Positions 7,946 through 18,874 of a stretch of 64,000 bases of DNA are shown piece by piece. The stretch comes from Micromonospora parva. GTDB taxonomy: Bacteria > Actinomycetota > Actinomycetes > Mycobacteriales > Micromonosporaceae. The stretch lies in NCBI RefSeq assembly GCF_000718515.1, contig NZ_JNZS01000019.1, positions 1 through 64,000 of the forward strand. Direction: 5' to 3'. The notes under the pieces are model-generated. The model was not told the DNA's origin and searched no databases. It worked only from the letters and a program-made list of their open reading frames with translations. The position numbers were made by a program, and so were the translations under genes. The number at the start of each line of letters is the position of its first letter. Positions within the stretch are counted from its first letter, which is position 1.

Positions 7946-9232
7946 ATGACCGCGTTGACCGTACGCCAGGTGCGGCGTCGTTACCTCACGCTCTACGGCC
8001 TGCGCTGGCTGCCCACCGGTCTGATGATCCCGGTCATGGTCCTGCTGATGCAGGAGCGCGGCCTGTCGCTGCCGCAGATCGGCCTGGTCTATACGGCGCA
8101 GGGCCTGCTGGTCCTGGCACTGGAACTGCCCACCGGCGGTTTCGCCGACGCCCTCGGTCGCCGTCCGGTGCTGATCGTCGCCGGGGCGCTCAGCCTGGTC
8201 TCGTTGTCGTTGTTCGCGGTGGCCGACTCGTTCTGGATGTTCTTCCTGGTCTACGCCGTGCAGGGGGTCTACCGGGCGCTGGACAGCGGCCCGCTGGAGT
8301 CCTGGTACGTCGACGCCACACTGGCCGCCGACCCGACCGCCGAGTACGAGCGGGGCCTCGGGCACGCGGGCGCCGTCTCCGGTGCGGCGATCGGCGGCGG
8401 CGCGCTGATCGGCGGTGGCCTCGTCGCGCTGGGCCCGATGGGGCCGATCAGTGCGCTCACCGTGCCCGTGCTGGCCGCGATCGTCGCGCAGGCGCTGGCG
8501 CTGGTCGCGTTGCTCGCCCTGCTGGTCGAGCGGCGGCCGGCCACCGGATTCGTCGCCGTGCGGGCCTCGGTGGCCCAGGCGCCCCGGATGATCGGCGAGG
8601 CGATCGGGCTGCTGCGCCGGTCCCGCGTTCTGCTGGCCCTGGTGTCCGTCGAGCTGTTCTGGGGCTTCGGCATGATCACCTTCGAGTCGCTGCTGCCGGT
8701 GCGACTCGCCGAGGTGGTCGGCGACCCGGAACGCGCCGCCGCCCTGCTCGGGCCGGCCAGCTCGGCCGCCTGGCTCGCCTCGGCTGCCGGTGCGGCGCTG
8801 ACCCCGCTGCTGCTGCGCTGGTTCGGCGCGGCACCCAGTGCGGCCCTGCTGCGCATCCTCCAGGGTGTGACGGTGGTCGGGATGGGGCTGTTCGCCGGGC
8901 CGGTCGGCGTGCTGATCGCGTATCTGGCCTGCTACAGCGTGCACGGCGCGTCCAACCCGCTGCACAGTGGGCTGCTGCACCGGCAGGTCGACGGCCCGTA
9001 CCGGACCAGCGTGCTCTCGCTGAACTCGATGATGGCGCAGCCGGCCGCCGCGCTCGGCGGGGTGGTGCTCACCGCGCTCGCCGCCAGCACCAGCATCAGC
9101 ACCGCGATGGTGGTCGGCGCTGTGGTGTTGGCCGTCGCCGCCCCGCTCTACCTGCCCGCCTGGCTTGCCGGCCGTCGGGCCGCACCCGCCGTCGAGCCGA
9201 CCGCGGTCCCGGTACCCGCCGCCGACCGTTAG
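7946..9232 (+). CDS. MFS transporter
   Basis: A 428-residue major facilitator with about 12 transmembrane helices. The loop 2-3 signature is visible as 'GGFADALGRRPVLIVAG', and symmetric halves meet around 'VERRPATGFVAVRASVAQ'. The N-terminus 'RRRYLTLYGLRWLPTGLMIPVM' is typical of a small-molecule or drug exporter subgroup. Substrate unknown. Its pairing with an ArsR-type regulator suggests inducible efflux. ATG is preceded by GGAGG contributed by the upstream repeat. The gene is convergent with the acetyltransferase across a shared terminator. Confidence 0.9.
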   Translation: MTALTVRQVRRRYLTLYGLRWLPTGLMIPVMVLLMQERGLSLPQIGLVYTAQGLLVLALELPTGGFADALGRRPVLIVAGALSLVSLSLFAVADSFWMFFLVYAVQGVYRALDSGPLESWYVDATLAADPTAEYERGLGHAGAVSGAAIGGGALIGGGLVALGPMGPISALTVPVLAAIVAQALALVALLALLVERRPATGFVAVRASVAQAPRMIGEAIGLLRRSRVLLALVSVELFWGFGMITFESLLPVRLAEVVGDPERAAALLGPASSAAWLASAAGAALTPLLLRWFGAAPSAALLRILQGVTVVGMGLFAGPVGVLIAYLACYSVHGASNPLHSGLLHRQVDGPYRTSVLSLNSMMAQPAAALGGVVLTALAASTSISTAMVVGAVVLAVAAPLYLPAWLAGRRAAPAVEPTAVPVPAADR

Positions 9233-9241
9233 CGACGATCC

Positions 9242-9275
9242 CTCGCCTGGCCGGCCGAAACGCCGGTCAGGCGAG
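9242..9275. terminator. Bidirectional hairpin terminator
   Basis: CTCGCCTGGCCGGC (9242-9255) pairs with GCCGGTCAGGCGAG (9262-9275) with one G-T pair, loop CGAAAC. It lies between the convergent MFS and GNAT genes, and the right arm includes the stop codon of the GNAT gene. Confidence 0.8.
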
Positions 9276-10007
9276 GCGGACCGAGCTGAGCGGCAGGGTG
9301 TGGGTGAAGCCGAGCCGACGGTAGAGCCGGGCCGCGCCGACGTTGTGGGTGTAGACGCCGAGCCCCACGGTGTCGTGGCGCGCCAGCAGCGCCCGGGTCA
9401 TCCCCGCGGTCAGGGACGCGCCCAGCCCTCGACCTCGTTGGTCGGGGGCGACGGTCAGGCCGGCGAGGAAGCCGATGTCACCCTGGCTGCGGTCCGCGCC
9501 GCACGCCACCAACCGGTCGCCGGCCCGGATGCCGTACCAGTCCACCACCCGTGGGTCTCCCGGGCGGGAGGTGCTGCTGGGGAACGACTGTTCGACCAGC
9601 GCCGCCAGCGCCGGCTGGTCGGCGTCGGTGAGGCGTACCACCGACTGCTCGTCCGGCTGCGTCGGCGGCGACGCGTCGGTCCAGTGGAAGTCCCAGTCGC
9701 TGTGCTCGGCCACCGCCAACCGGTCGGCCAGCAGAGCGCGATCGTGTCGCGGCAGGTGCAGCCGTTGTCCGGGCTGGAGCAACCCGTCGGCGGCGAGCGC
9801 GACACAGATCTCCAGCGCCGGTTCGGCCGGGCCGATCGCGCAGCCGACCGGTCCGTGCTCGGGCGGGACCAGCCACAGCACGGCGCCATCGCGCCGGTAC
9901 GCGCGGGCCGGCACGGCCCCCCGGAGCGCGTGCCGGGCGAACGGGTGATGGCCGACGGCGGCCAGGATGGCGCTCCGGTCCTGGAGCCCCCGGTCGTCGA
10001 TGATCAT
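9267..10007 (-). CDS. GNAT-family N-acetyltransferase
   Basis: A 246-residue protein whose C-terminal half is a GNAT acyl-CoA-binding domain. The motif A segment 'LTVAPDQRGRGLGASLTAG' holds the Q/R-x-x-G-x-G/A loop, followed by 'LGVYTHNVGAARLYRRLGF', the motif B pattern. The N-terminal half is a degenerate second GNAT-like lobe ('ICVALAADGLLQPGQRLHL'). It acetylates an unknown amine. The ATG at 10007 is used; the longer upstream frame is Arg/Pro-rich and probably untranslated. Confidence 0.85.
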   Translation of the reverse strand: MIIDDRGLQDRSAILAAVGHHPFARHALRGAVPARAYRRDGAVLWLVPPEHGPVGCAIGPAEPALEICVALAADGLLQPGQRLHLPRHDRALLADRLAVAEHSDWDFHWTDASPPTQPDEQSVVRLTDADQPALAALVEQSFPSSTSRPGDPRVVDWYGIRAGDRLVACGADRSQGDIGFLAGLTVAPDQRGRGLGASLTAGMTRALLARHDTVGLGVYTHNVGAARLYRRLGFTHTLPLSSVRLA

Positions 10008-10148
10008 GCGGTTCAGCCTAGGAGGCCGGGGGTGGAACGTCCGCGCCGGGCCGGCGCGGGGTAGCCACCTCCACCGTGGAGATTGGCGAGTCGACCGATT
10101 GGGTACATCACGCGCCGACCTACTGGGAACCCCCACCGGAGGACCGAC

Positions 10149-10370
10149 ATGCTCGCCATTCTCGCGGCCATCGTCTTTGGCTTTGCCCTGCTGCTCGACC
10201 TGCTCGACACCAACTTCGGCGCACCCGACCTGTTCAACTGGAACACCCTGGTGCTCATCGGACTACTCCTGCTCTCGCTCTACCTGGCCGGCGTGGGCAG
10301 CGGCCCGCGCGGCGGTGGCGGCGGTGGCGGTGGCCGCTGGTACCGGGGTCGTCGCCCCGGGCGTGGCTGA
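10149..10370 (+). CDS. Small membrane protein with Gly-rich tail
   Basis: A 73-residue protein with two hydrophobic helices ('[18 protein letters not shown]' and '[18 protein letters not shown]') joined by a short polar loop ([13 protein letters not shown]). It ends in a run of eight glycines and a basic [11 protein letters not shown] tail. ATG at 10149 is preceded by GGAGG with 6-nt spacing. It resembles small membrane proteins common in actinobacteria but has no assigned function. It lies upstream of rarA in the same direction. Confidence 0.75.
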   Translation: MLAILAAIVFGFALLLDLLDTNFGAPDLFNWNTLVLIGLLLLSLYLAGVGSGPRGGGGGGGGRWYRGRRPGRG

Positions 10371-10444
10371 CCGGAACCGATCACTGGCAGCGGGCCCACG
10401 GCGCGATTCCGGCGTCGTGGGCCCGGCCCGGTACTGTCTTCGTG

Positions 10445-11980
10445 ATGGAGTCCGACGCCCTCTTCTCCCTCGGTGAACCGACCGGGTCGCGCAGCGCGCC
10501 CGACGGTCCCGCCGGTGTCGACGGCTTCACCGCGGTGGCCGACGATTCGCCCCTGCCGGTCCGGATGCGCCCGGTCACCCTCGACGAGTTGGTCGGGCAG
10601 GAGCACCTGCTCGCTCCCGGTGCACCGCTGCGGCAACTGGTCTCCGGCGGGGCGCCGATGTCGGTGATCCTCTGGGGTCCGCCGGGCAGCGGCAAGACCA
10701 CCATCGCGCACCTGGTGGCCGGGGCCACCGACCGCCGCTTCGTGGCCATGTCGGCGCTCTCCGCCGGGGTGAAGGACGTCCGGGCGGTGATCGAGACGGC
10801 CCGCCGCCAGCGCCGTTCCGGCGGCCCGCAGACAGTGCTCTTCATCGACGAGGTGCACCGGTTCAGCAAGACCCAACAGGATTCGCTGCTCGCCGCCGTC
10901 GAGGACCGCACTGTCACCCTCCTGGCGGCGACCACCGAGAACCCGTACTTCTCGGTCATCTCACCGTTGCTGTCGCGGTGCGTGCTGCTCACCCTGCAAC
11001 CGTTGGACGACGAGGCGGTGCGGGGCCTGCTGCGCCGCGCGGTCGCCGACAAGCGCGGCCTGGACGGTGCGCTGACCCTCACCACCGAGGCCGAGGACCA
11101 CCTGGTCCGGCTGGCCGCCGGTGACGTCCGCAAGGCCCTCACCGCCCTGGAGGCGGCGGCGGCCTCCGCCACGGCCCTCGGCGGCGGGCGGATCGACCTG
11201 GCCACCGCCGAGCAGGCGGTCGACGTGGCGGCGGTGCGCTACGACCGCGACGGCGACGCCCACTACGACGTGGTCAGCGCCTTCATCAAGAGCATGCGCG
11301 GCTCGGACGTGGACGCCGCGGTGCACTGGCTGGCCCGCATGCTGGTCGCCGGTGAGGACGCCCGCTTCATCGCCCGTCGCCTGGTCATCTTCGCCAGCGA
11401 GGACGTGGGCATGGCCGACCCGACCGCGTTGAGCGTCGCCACCGCCGCCGCGCACGCTGTCGAGTACGTGGGCCTGCCCGAAGCGCAGCTCAACCTGGCC
11501 CAGGCGGTGATCCACCTGGCCACCGCGCCGAAGTCGAACTCGGCCACCACCGCCATCGGCGCCGCGATCGCCGACGTCCGGGCCGGTCGCGGTGGCCCGG
11601 TGCCCCGGGGGCTGCGCGACGCGCACTACGCCGGTGCGCGTGGGTTGGGCCACGGGACCGGCTACCGCTACCCGCACGACGACCAGCGCGGCGTGGTCAC
11701 CCAGCAGTACGTTCCGGACGACCTGGTGGGCACCGACTACTACCAGCCCAGCCCACACGGCGCGGAGCGGTCGGTGGCCGGCCGGCTGCCGCTGCTGCGC
11801 CGGATCGTGCGTGGTCTGCCGGCCCCGGCCGCGCGGCCGACGCCGGCATCCGAGCCGTCCGTAACGGCGCAGAACGCGCCAGCGCTATCCCCGGGGGTCG
11901 CCCGTCCGACGACGGACACGGGTGCCCCCGGCATGATGCAGGACAGCGGCACCGACGCCGCAGGAGAGGGTCAACAGTGA
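10445..11980 (+). CDS. rarA: Replication-associated recombination protein A (RarA/MgsA AAA+ ATPase)
   Basis: A 511-residue AAA+ ATPase related to the clamp loader, acting at stalled replication forks. '[16 protein letters not shown]' precedes Walker [10 protein letters not shown] and Walker [10 protein letters not shown]. Sensor 1 (AATTENPYF) and the MgsA C-terminal tetramerisation domain ([10 protein letters not shown]..., [17 protein letters not shown]) are all present. The last 60 or so residues form a Pro/Ala-rich tail absent from most homologues. ATG at 10445 is chosen; GTG at 10442 is an alternative. Its TGA overlaps the GTG of the next gene. Confidence 0.95.
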   Translation: MESDALFSLGEPTGSRSAPDGPAGVDGFTAVADDSPLPVRMRPVTLDELVGQEHLLAPGAPLRQLVSGGAPMSVILWGPPGSGKTTIAHLVAGATDRRFVAMSALSAGVKDVRAVIETARRQRRSGGPQTVLFIDEVHRFSKTQQDSLLAAVEDRTVTLLAATTENPYFSVISPLLSRCVLLTLQPLDDEAVRGLLRRAVADKRGLDGALTLTTEAEDHLVRLAAGDVRKALTALEAAAASATALGGGRIDLATAEQAVDVAAVRYDRDGDAHYDVVSAFIKSMRGSDVDAAVHWLARMLVAGEDARFIARRLVIFASEDVGMADPTALSVATAAAHAVEYVGLPEAQLNLAQAVIHLATAPKSNSATTAIGAAIADVRAGRGGPVPRGLRDAHYAGARGLGHGTGYRYPHDDQRGVVTQQYVPDDLVGTDYYQPSPHGAERSVAGRLPLLRRIVRGLPAPAARPTPASEPSVTAQNAPALSPGVARPTTDTGAPGMMQDSGTDAAGEGQQ

Positions 11981-14900
11981 GATCGCGTGGTGGGGACCGC
12001 CCGGACGAGGGCCCGGACGAGCGGCGCGATCCGCGTGCCAAGACCCGCCGGTGGGGTCGTGGCCGGGCGGCCGAGCCGGAGCCGGAGGAGCCGGTCGCCG
12101 GCGAGGAGTTCGGCTGGATCGACGACCTGCGCTCGGCCAAGCAGCAACGCACCGAGCTGGGCCCGGACGGCGCACCGGCGGAGCCGAACCGCCCCCGGGG
12201 CGGCATGCCGCCCGCAGACCCGGCCGGGCCGCCGGCCCAGGCCGCCCCGCGTACGCCGGCAGAGCCGCCCGGTGCGCGCGGCGGTGGGCCGGAGGCCTCG
12301 GCGCCGCCGACCCCGCGTCAGGGTGAGCCGGGCGTCGCCGCCCGTCGACCGGTCGACGGCCCCTGGCCGGGGGAGACGCCGCCAGCGGGCCGCCGCCCGG
12401 ATGACCGGCCATCCGCCCCGGTCCCCGGCGCACCCGGGCAGCCACCGCGCCGAGGCGTGCAGCCGGTGCCGGGCGCCCGCGCCGCCGTACCGCCGTCTCC
12501 ACCCACCGCCCGCCCGGGCGGGGGTGACCCGACCGGCCCGCAGGGGCCTCGCCCGGCACCCGACGTGCCCGGCGGCCCGGCTCGTTCTCGCGGTGCGGCG
12601 GCCCCTCCGGGCCCACCCGTGGGCCCACCGGTCTCCGGCGCGCCGGCCGGTCGTCGTCCGGACGCCGCTGTGGCGCCGGGCCGTCGTCCGGACACCGCCG
12701 GGCCCGGCGGACATCCCGACGCGATGCCGCCGCTGCGCCGTCCGGACGCCGGCCCGCCGGTCCGCCGACCCGGCCCGGAGCAGCCGGTCGAACCTGGCCG
12801 TGCCCGGCCGACCGCCGACGGCATGCCCGCCGGTCGACGTGCCGCCGGCCCGACACCCGACCCGGCGCGGGCCGCCGGAGCACCCACCGCTGGCGGGCCG
12901 ACCCGCTTCGACGGCGCGCCGGTTGGCGCGGTGCCGCCGACCGTGGACGGCCCGCGGCCCGACCCCGCCGTTGATCTTGGGCCGCGCGCCGCCCGGCGTC
13001 GTCCGGGCCCGGGCGACCCCGGCGCCCCCGAGCCCGTCGAACGGCCCGCCGCCGAACGTCCCCGTCCGGCAGCCGGCGGGCGTCGCCGCGCCGCGGAACC
13101 CGACGAGCCAGCGGTGCCCCGCTCGGGCAACGCGCCACCGGTGCCCCGTGCGGGCGAGGCGCCACCGGTGCCCCGCTCCGGAAACGCGCCGCCCGTGCCC
13201 CGTGCGGGCGAGGCGCCGCCCGGGCCCCGCTCGGGCAGCGCGTCGTCGATGCCCGAGGCGCCCGGCGCACACAGCGGCGCCCATCCCACCGTGAGCCCCG
13301 CCGACGGCACCGGTCGGCGTCGGGTCGTCTCCGACGAACCGGAACGCCGAACGCCACCCGGTGGCGAACCCCGCGTGGACCGGCCGGAGCGGCCGGCGGA
13401 CTGGCTGCGCCAGGCCGGCCGGCTGCCGCACACCGACCCGGGCCTGCCGGTGGTCAACCGCCGCGAGGGCAGCCCGCCGGCCGGAAGTCGCCGTCCGGCG
13501 TCGCCCACCGGGCCGGGAGAGCACGCCGACCAGGCGTCCGGTCGCCTCGCCGTGCCGGACCCGGCCGCCGACCGCACCGCCGCTCGCCGGCCCGCCGGCC
13601 CGCCGGTCGACCCGGGCGCCGACGCACCGACCGGTCGTCGCGCCGTCCGGCCCGATCCGCTGGGGTCCACCGGAGAGCAGGCGTCGCCCTATCCGCCGGC
13701 CCCCGGCGAGCGGACCGCCCGTGGTCGGGGCGCCGCGGCCGTACCCACTCCCGACCCCACCGTCCGGCGTGGCCGGGCCGCGGCGGGGCCCGGTCCGGAC
13801 GCACCGCCCACGGCGGACCCGACCGGCCGCCGACGTCGTCCGGCAGCCGAGCCCGGCCCCGACGGTACGGCCGGTCCCGGTCGACCCGGGCCGGCCAACG
13901 ACACCGGCGAGGACCCCTACGGCGGTGGACGACCCGCCCCCGGCGTCGGTCCCGCGGCGAGGGGCGCCGCCCGCTCCACCCCACCCGGCCGGGCGAGGCC
14001 CATCCCCGGCGACGCGCCGGCACCCGGCACCGGGCGTCGGGGCGTTGACGGCCCAGCGCGCCCCGGCCCGGGTGTCGAGGCGGCCCCCCGGGACGCGACC
14101 CGTCCGGACGGTCCGGCTCGCGCGGCGGTGCCGCCGGGCGTGGACGGTCCGCCACGCTCACGTCCCGACGGTCCGGCTCGCGCCGCCGTCCGTCCCCCCG
14201 GCGTGCAGCCGCCCACCGACGAGCGGACCACCGGTGAGCCGGGGCCGGCGGGTCCGGCCCGTGGCGGTGCGTCGGTGGGCCGGCCCGCGCCGGCCGACCG
14301 TGCCGCCGGGCGGGCCCTGCCCCCGCATCGGGAGCCCGGCCGTGCCGAGCCGAGCGGTGTCGCGCCGGTGCCACCGCCCGGACGTGCCGGTGAGCCCGTC
14401 GGCGTGGCGCGCGCCACCGTGGTGGTGCCCTCCGCGTCCGGTCCGGTCGACCGGCCGGCGCCGGAGCCCACCGACGGACCGGCGCTGCGCGCGGCTGGCC
14501 AGGACGTGCCGGACGACGATGCCGCGCGGGGTGCCCGTTCCGAGGAACGCCGGCAGACCCGGGAACGACGCCGCCTCCGCGCGGCGGTGTTGGTGCTGGT
14601 CAGTGTCGTGCTGCTCGGCGCGGTGCCGCTCTTCTTCGGCCTCCGGACGCTGAGCCGTGACCCGGTCTTTGACAACCTGGACCAGCTCAACGTGCCCGGT
14701 TGGGCGGCCGCGAAGACCGTCGACGACGTCAGCGGCAGCCGGTGGTGCCTGATCGACTGCCGGTTGCGGGAGCGGACCGTGACCTCGGAGAAGGCGCCCG
14801 AGGAGACCGCGCGGGTCTACGAGGACGCGCTGCGTGCGGACGGGTGGCGGCCGTGGAAGGTGAGCCGCTGCCCGGAGCAGCAGACGAAGGGCAGCTACAC

Positions 14901-15180
14901 CTGCTGGCGTCGCGACGAGCTGACCCTCGACCTGTGGGTCCGCGAGCCGACCTGCGTGCCACCGCCGGTGGACGGCGAGCCGGCAGTCGTGCCGTCCGGA
15001 GACCCGTCGGCCGCTGCGACCGAGTGCACCGGCTCGTTGGTGTCGGTGAAGGTGCGCAATGCGATCGACGACGAGCGGACCAGACCGCAGCCGACCACCG
15101 ACCCGTCACTGACCGGTGAGGATCCGTTCCCCACTGTCAGTGCGGATCCGCTGGGCGAGCTGACACCCTCACCGTCCTGA
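11977..15180 (+). CDS. Giant Pro/Arg/Gly-rich single-pass membrane protein
   Basis: 1067 residues; no family recognised. Residues 1 to about 860 are low complexity (Pro, Arg, Gly, Ala), punctuated by RRPD and PVPR repeats and a short ordered-looking patch near the start ([21 protein letters not shown]). A basic stretch ([15 protein letters not shown]) precedes one transmembrane helix ([19 protein letters not shown], about residue 870). About 190 outside residues follow, with six cysteines in C-x3-C and spaced pairs ([25 protein letters not shown]), suggesting a disulfide-bonded extracytoplasmic domain. GTG start overlaps the rarA stop, and GGAGAGG lies 7 nt upstream. The long disordered cytoplasmic arm suggests a scaffold or envelope role; this is inference. 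Confidence 0.8.
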   Translation: MRSRGGDRPDEGPDERRDPRAKTRRWGRGRAAEPEPEEPVAGEEFGWIDDLRSAKQQRTELGPDGAPAEPNRPRGGMPPADPAGPPAQAAPRTPAEPPGARGGGPEASAPPTPRQGEPGVAARRPVDGPWPGETPPAGRRPDDRPSAPVPGAPGQPPRRGVQPVPGARAAVPPSPPTARPGGGDPTGPQGPRPAPDVPGGPARSRGAAAPPGPPVGPPVSGAPAGRRPDAAVAPGRRPDTAGPGGHPDAMPPLRRPDAGPPVRRPGPEQPVEPGRARPTADGMPAGRRAAGPTPDPARAAGAPTAGGPTRFDGAPVGAVPPTVDGPRPDPAVDLGPRAARRRPGPGDPGAPEPVERPAAERPRPAAGGRRRAAEPDEPAVPRSGNAPPVPRAGEAPPVPRSGNAPPVPRAGEAPPGPRSGSASSMPEAPGAHSGAHPTVSPADGTGRRRVVSDEPERRTPPGGEPRVDRPERPADWLRQAGRLPHTDPGLPVVNRREGSPPAGSRRPASPTGPGEHADQASGRLAVPDPAADRTAARRPAGPPVDPGADAPTGRRAVRPDPLGSTGEQASPYPPAPGERTARGRGAAAVPTPDPTVRRGRAAAGPGPDAPPTADPTGRRRRPAAEPGPDGTAGPGRPGPANDTGEDPYGGGRPAPGVGPAARGAARSTPPGRARPIPGDAPAPGTGRRGVDGPARPGPGVEAAPRDATRPDGPARAAVPPGVDGPPRSRPDGPARAAVRPPGVQPPTDERTTGEPGPAGPARGGASVGRPAPADRAAGRALPPHREPGRAEPSGVAPVPPPGRAGEPVGVARATVVVPSASGPVDRPAPEPTDGPALRAAGQDVPDDDAARGARSEERRQTRERRRLRAAVLVLVSVVLLGAVPLFFGLRTLSRDPVFDNLDQLNVPGWAAAKTVDDVSGSRWCLIDCRLRERTVTSEKAPEETARVYEDALRADGWRPWKVSRCPEQQTKGSYTCWRRDELTLDLWVREPTCVPPPVDGEPAVVPSGDPSAAATECTGSLVSVKVRNAIDDERTRPQPTTDPSLTGEDPFPTVSADPLGELTPSPS
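13114..13248 (+). repeat. Five tandem 27-bp coding repeats
   Basis: Five consecutive 27-bp units encode 9-residue repeats that alternate PRSGNAPPV and PRAGEAPPV, so there is a higher-order 54-bp period. They lie inside the Pro-rich membrane protein gene and are a likely site of length variation between strains. Confidence 0.8.
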
Positions 15181-15329
15181 GCCGGTCTCCATCACGGACG
15201 GTAGGGTCTGGGGCTGGCGGGCACGCCCGCCGTCGGTCAACGCCGACGGCTCGGCGGTCGGCCCGGGTGTCATGGTGGTGCGTTCCGAGGACGTCGGGTC
15301 CTGCGGAACTCTGCATGAGGAGGACAGGC

Positions 15330-15794
15330 ATGGGCGACATTGGAGCGATCGCGGCGCTGATCGCGGCATCCGCGTTCGCGGTGCTGGTGCTCATCCTGAC
15401 GCTGCCCATCCTGCGGCTGCGGCACACGGTTGACGCCACCACTCGCATGATCAACGACCTCAACGATCGGACCGCGCCGCTGCTCGGCGACGTGAACACC
15501 ACTGTGAAGAACGTCAACACCGCGCTGGAGCAGGTGCAGACCTCGCTCGACGGGGTGAACCTGCAGTTGGCGAAGGTCGACACCATGACCAGTCACGCGC
15601 AGAACGTCACCGCCAACGTCGCCAACCTGGCCACCGTCGTCTCCGCCGCGGCCGCCAACCCGTTGGTCAAGGTGGCCGCGTTCGGCTACGGCGTGCGGAA
15701 GGCCGCCGCCGGCCGCCGGCACGCCGAGACCGAGCGCCAGGTGCGCGACACCATCAAGCAGCAGCGACGGGCCGCGCGACGCGGCAACAGCTGA
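15330..15794 (+). CDS. DUF948 family membrane-anchored protein
   Basis: A 154-residue protein with one N-terminal transmembrane helix ('IAALIAASAFAVLVLILTLPIL') followed by a long helical, Asn/Thr-rich region ('VDATTRMINDLNDRTAPLLGDVNTTVKNVN') typical of DUF948. It ends in a basic KQQRRAARRGN tail. ATG at 15330 follows GAGGAGGA. The DUF948, small membrane protein and alaS order is usual in actinobacteria. Function is not established; methyl-accepting-like coiled coils in this family suggest an envelope scaffold. Confidence 0.88.
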   Translation: MGDIGAIAALIAASAFAVLVLILTLPILRLRHTVDATTRMINDLNDRTAPLLGDVNTTVKNVNTALEQVQTSLDGVNLQLAKVDTMTSHAQNVTANVANLATVVSAAAANPLVKVAAFGYGVRKAAAGRRHAETERQVRDTIKQQRRAARRGNS

Positions 15795-15821
15795 CCGGCC
15801 GGACCAGGGGGGTAGCGGGAC

Positions 15822-16127
15822 ATGAAGCGCTTGTTCTGGCTCGGCGTCGGGGTGGCCGTCGGCGTGATCGTGGTGCGTCGGGCGACCCGGACCGCGCAGG
15901 CGTACACGCCGGCCGGCATCGCCAGCTCGCTGACGGAATCCGCTGGCGGCCTCGTTGAGTCGCTGCGTAGTTTCGTGGAGGACGTCCGGGTCGGGATGGC
16001 CGAACGCGAGCAGGAGATCCACCAGGCGTTCGCCCAGGGCGAGGCGTTCGACGATCAGTTCGCCGACCTGCGGGAAGACCCGCGGATCGGCGATCGAGAA
16101 ATCTTTCCGGAGGAACACCAGCGATGA
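15822..16127 (+). CDS. Small conserved actinobacterial membrane protein (DUF6167-like)
   Basis: A 101-residue protein with an N-terminal transmembrane helix ([15 protein letters not shown]), then an amphipathic region ([28 protein letters not shown] cut short here) and an acidic end. The stop codon TGA overlaps the alaS ATG (ATGA at 16124), so alaS is translationally coupled to it. This gene regularly precedes alaS in actinobacteria. No function is known. Confidence 0.85.
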   Translation: MKRLFWLGVGVAVGVIVVRRATRTAQAYTPAGIASSLTESAGGLVESLRSFVEDVRVGMAEREQEIHQAFAQGEAFDDQFADLREDPRIGDREIFPEEHQR

Positions 16128-18802
16128 AGACGGCGGAGATCAAGCGGCGGTACCTCGCGCACTTCGAGGCGAATGGCCACACCGTGGTGCCGTCCGCTCC
16201 GCTGCCCGCCATCAGCGACCCGAACCTGCTGTTCGTCAACGCCGGCATGGTGCAGTTCGTCCCGTACTTCCTGGGTCAGCAGACTCCCGCGTACCAGCGG
16301 GCGGTCAGCGTGCAGAAGTGCATCCGCACCCCGGACATCGACGAGGTCGGCAAGACCAGCCGGCACGGCACGTTCTTCCAGATGAACGGCAACTTCTCCT
16401 TCGGTGACTACTTCAAGGCCGGGGCGATCCCCCTGGCGTGGGAGTTGTCCACGAAGCCGATCGCCGAGGGTGGTTACGGGCTCGATCCGGATCGGATCTG
16501 GCCGACGATCTACCTCGACGACGACGAGGCGTACGAGATCTGGCGGTCGGTGGGCGTGCCCGCCGAGCGGATCGTCCGCCGGGGCAAGGCGGACAACTTC
16601 TGGTCGATGGGCATCCCCGGGCCGTGCGGCCCGTCGTCGGAGCTGTTCTACGACCGGGGCCCGGAGTACGGCCGTGAGGGCGGGCCGGCGGTCGACGAGG
16701 ACCGCTACATGGAGTACTGGAATCTCGTCTTCATGCAGTTCGAGCGGGGCCCTGGTACCACCAAGGAGGACTACCCGATCCTGGGTGACCTGCCGGCGAA
16801 GAACATCGACACCGGCATGGGCCTGGAGCGGATGGCCTCGATCCTGCAGGGCGTCGACAACCTGTACGAGATCGACGAGGTCCGGCCGATCCTGACCCGG
16901 GCGGCGGAGCTGACCGGTAAGCGGTACGGCGCGCACTCCGGGCACGTGGCCAGCGAGTCGCACCCGGACGACGTCCGGCTGCGGGTGATCGCCGATCACG
17001 TTCGGACGGCGTTGATGCTGATCGGCGACGGGGTGACCCCGTCGAACGAGGGTCGCGGGTACGTGCTGCGCCGGATCATGCGTCGGGCGATCCGGTCGAT
17101 CCGGCTGCTCGGCTGGCAGGACCGGGCGCTGCCCGAGCTGCTGCCGGTGGCCCGCGACTGCATGTCCCCGTCGTACCCGGAGCTGGCGACCGACTTCGAC
17201 CGGATCGCGGATTACGCGTACGCGGAGGAGGAGGCGTTCCTGTCCACCCTGCGCGCCGGCACCACGATCCTGGACACCGCGATCGCGGAGACCCGCACGG
17301 CGGGCGGCTCCGCGCTGTCCGGTGCGAAGGCGTTCCAGCTGCACGACACGTACGGCTTCCCGATCGATCTGACCCTGGAGATCGCTGCCGAGCAGGGCCT
17401 CACTGTCGACGACGAGGGTTTCCGGCGGCTGATGGCCGACCAGCGGACCCGGGCGAAGGCGGACGCGCAGGCCCGCAAGACGGGGCACGTGGACCTGTCG
17501 GCGTACCGTTCGGTGCTCGACGCGGGTGGGCCGGTGACGTTCACCGGGTACAGCGAGGTGTCCCGCGAGTCGACGGTGCGGGCGCTGCTCGGCGCCGACG
17601 GCCCGCGCCAGGCGGCGACCGAGGGTGACACCATTGAGTTGGTGCTGGACACCACCCCGTTCTACGCCGAGGGCGGTGGCCAGCAGCCCGACCAGGGCAT
17701 GATCACGGTCGGTGGCGGGCAGGTCGAGGTGCTCGACGTGCAGCAGCCGGTGCCCGGCCTGATCGTGCACCGGGCCCGGGTGATCCGGGGTGAGGTGCGC
17801 GCCGGTGAGGCCGGCTTCGCCGAGATCGACACGACCCGGCGGCGGGCGATCTCCCGGTCGCACACCGCCACCCACCTGGTGCACCAGACGATGCGGAACT
17901 TCCTCGGTGAGTCGGCCACCCAGGCCGGGTCGCTGAACGCCCCCGGTCGGCTCCGGTTCGACTTCAACACCCCGACGGGGGTGTCGCCGAGCGTCCTGCG
18001 TGACGTGGAGCAGCAGGTCAACGAGGTGCTGCTGGCCGACCTGGAGGTGCACGCCTTCATCACCTCGTTGGACGAGGCGCGGCGGATCGGCGCGATGGCG
18101 CTGTTCGGCGAGAAGTACGGCGAGGAGGTGCGGGTCGTCGAGGTGGGTGACTACGCCCGGGAGCTGTGCGGCGGCACGCACGTGGCCCGCTCGGCCCAGC
18201 TCGGCCTCGTGAAGATCCTCTCCGAGTCGTCGATCGGTTCCGGTGTCCGCCGGGTCGAGGCGCTGGTCGGCATGGACGCGTTCGGTTTCCTAGCCAAGGA
18301 GCACCTGCTGGTCTCCCGGTTGGCCGAGCTGTACCGGGTGCCCAACGACCAGGTCGCCGACCGGGTGGAGCAGACCGTCACCCAGCTGCGCGACGCCGAG
18401 AAGGAGCTGGAGAAGCTGCGCGCCCAGCTGGTGCTGGGTGGCGCGGCGGCGCTCGCGGCCCAGGCCAAGGACGTGCGCGGGGTCGCGTACGTGGGCACCG
18501 AGGCGCCGGAGGGCGCGGCCGGCAACGACGTGCGCACCCTGGCCCAGGAGATCCGCGGCAAGATCGACCCGGCGCGGCCGGCGGTGGTCGCGGTGGCGGC
18601 CCGGTCGAACGGCAAGGCGTCCCTGGTGGTGGCGGTCAACGCGGCGGCGCGCGGTCGGGGCCTCGCGGCGTCGGATCTGGTGAAGGCGGCGTTCTCGGGG
18701 CGCGGCGGTGGCAGTCCGGACCTGGCGCAGGGCGGCGGTCTGCCCGCGGCCGAGGCGCCGAACCTGCTGCTCACCGTCGAGAAGGCGATCACCGAGGCGT
18801 GA
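16124..18802 (+). CDS. alaS: Alanine--tRNA ligase
   Basis: An 892-residue class II synthetase of normal length. It has the catalytic domain ([21 protein letters not shown]), an editing domain with 'SHTATHLVH' and the 'CGGTH' zinc motif near residue 682, and a C-terminal C-Ala domain with coiled coil ('[16 protein letters not shown]') and a Gly-rich '[14 protein letters not shown]' end. It charges tRNA-Ala and clears mischarged Ser/Gly. Coupled to the preceding small gene by ATGA. Confidence 0.98.
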   Translation: MKTAEIKRRYLAHFEANGHTVVPSAPLPAISDPNLLFVNAGMVQFVPYFLGQQTPAYQRAVSVQKCIRTPDIDEVGKTSRHGTFFQMNGNFSFGDYFKAGAIPLAWELSTKPIAEGGYGLDPDRIWPTIYLDDDEAYEIWRSVGVPAERIVRRGKADNFWSMGIPGPCGPSSELFYDRGPEYGREGGPAVDEDRYMEYWNLVFMQFERGPGTTKEDYPILGDLPAKNIDTGMGLERMASILQGVDNLYEIDEVRPILTRAAELTGKRYGAHSGHVASESHPDDVRLRVIADHVRTALMLIGDGVTPSNEGRGYVLRRIMRRAIRSIRLLGWQDRALPELLPVARDCMSPSYPELATDFDRIADYAYAEEEAFLSTLRAGTTILDTAIAETRTAGGSALSGAKAFQLHDTYGFPIDLTLEIAAEQGLTVDDEGFRRLMADQRTRAKADAQARKTGHVDLSAYRSVLDAGGPVTFTGYSEVSRESTVRALLGADGPRQAATEGDTIELVLDTTPFYAEGGGQQPDQGMITVGGGQVEVLDVQQPVPGLIVHRARVIRGEVRAGEAGFAEIDTTRRRAISRSHTATHLVHQTMRNFLGESATQAGSLNAPGRLRFDFNTPTGVSPSVLRDVEQQVNEVLLADLEVHAFITSLDEARRIGAMALFGEKYGEEVRVVEVGDYARELCGGTHVARSAQLGLVKILSESSIGSGVRRVEALVGMDAFGFLAKEHLLVSRLAELYRVPNDQVADRVEQTVTQLRDAEKELEKLRAQLVLGGAAALAAQAKDVRGVAYVGTEAPEGAAGNDVRTLAQEIRGKIDPARPAVVAVAARSNGKASLVVAVNAAARGRGLAASDLVKAAFSGRGGGSPDLAQGGGLPAAEAPNLLLTVEKAITEA

Positions 18803-18820
18803 TCAATCATTACTGTGGGT

Positions 18821-18846
18821 CAGGGCGGGCCATCTGGTCCGCCCTG
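18821..18846 (+). terminator. Possible hairpin between alaS and ruvX
   Basis: CAGGGCGGGCCA and TGGTCCGCCCTG are inverted with one G-T pair and a very short loop, 18 nt after the alaS stop codon. It may attenuate rather than stop transcription into ruvX, which is 29 bp further on. There is no T-tract. Confidence 0.45.
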
Positions 18847-18874
18847 GTTCGTACCTGGCCGGTGGTGACCGTCG

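Noticed and set aside
10008..10136. 43-residue extension of the GNAT protein
   Set aside because: Arg/Pro-rich, no ribosome binding site, and it would run into the upstream region of the small membrane protein gene.
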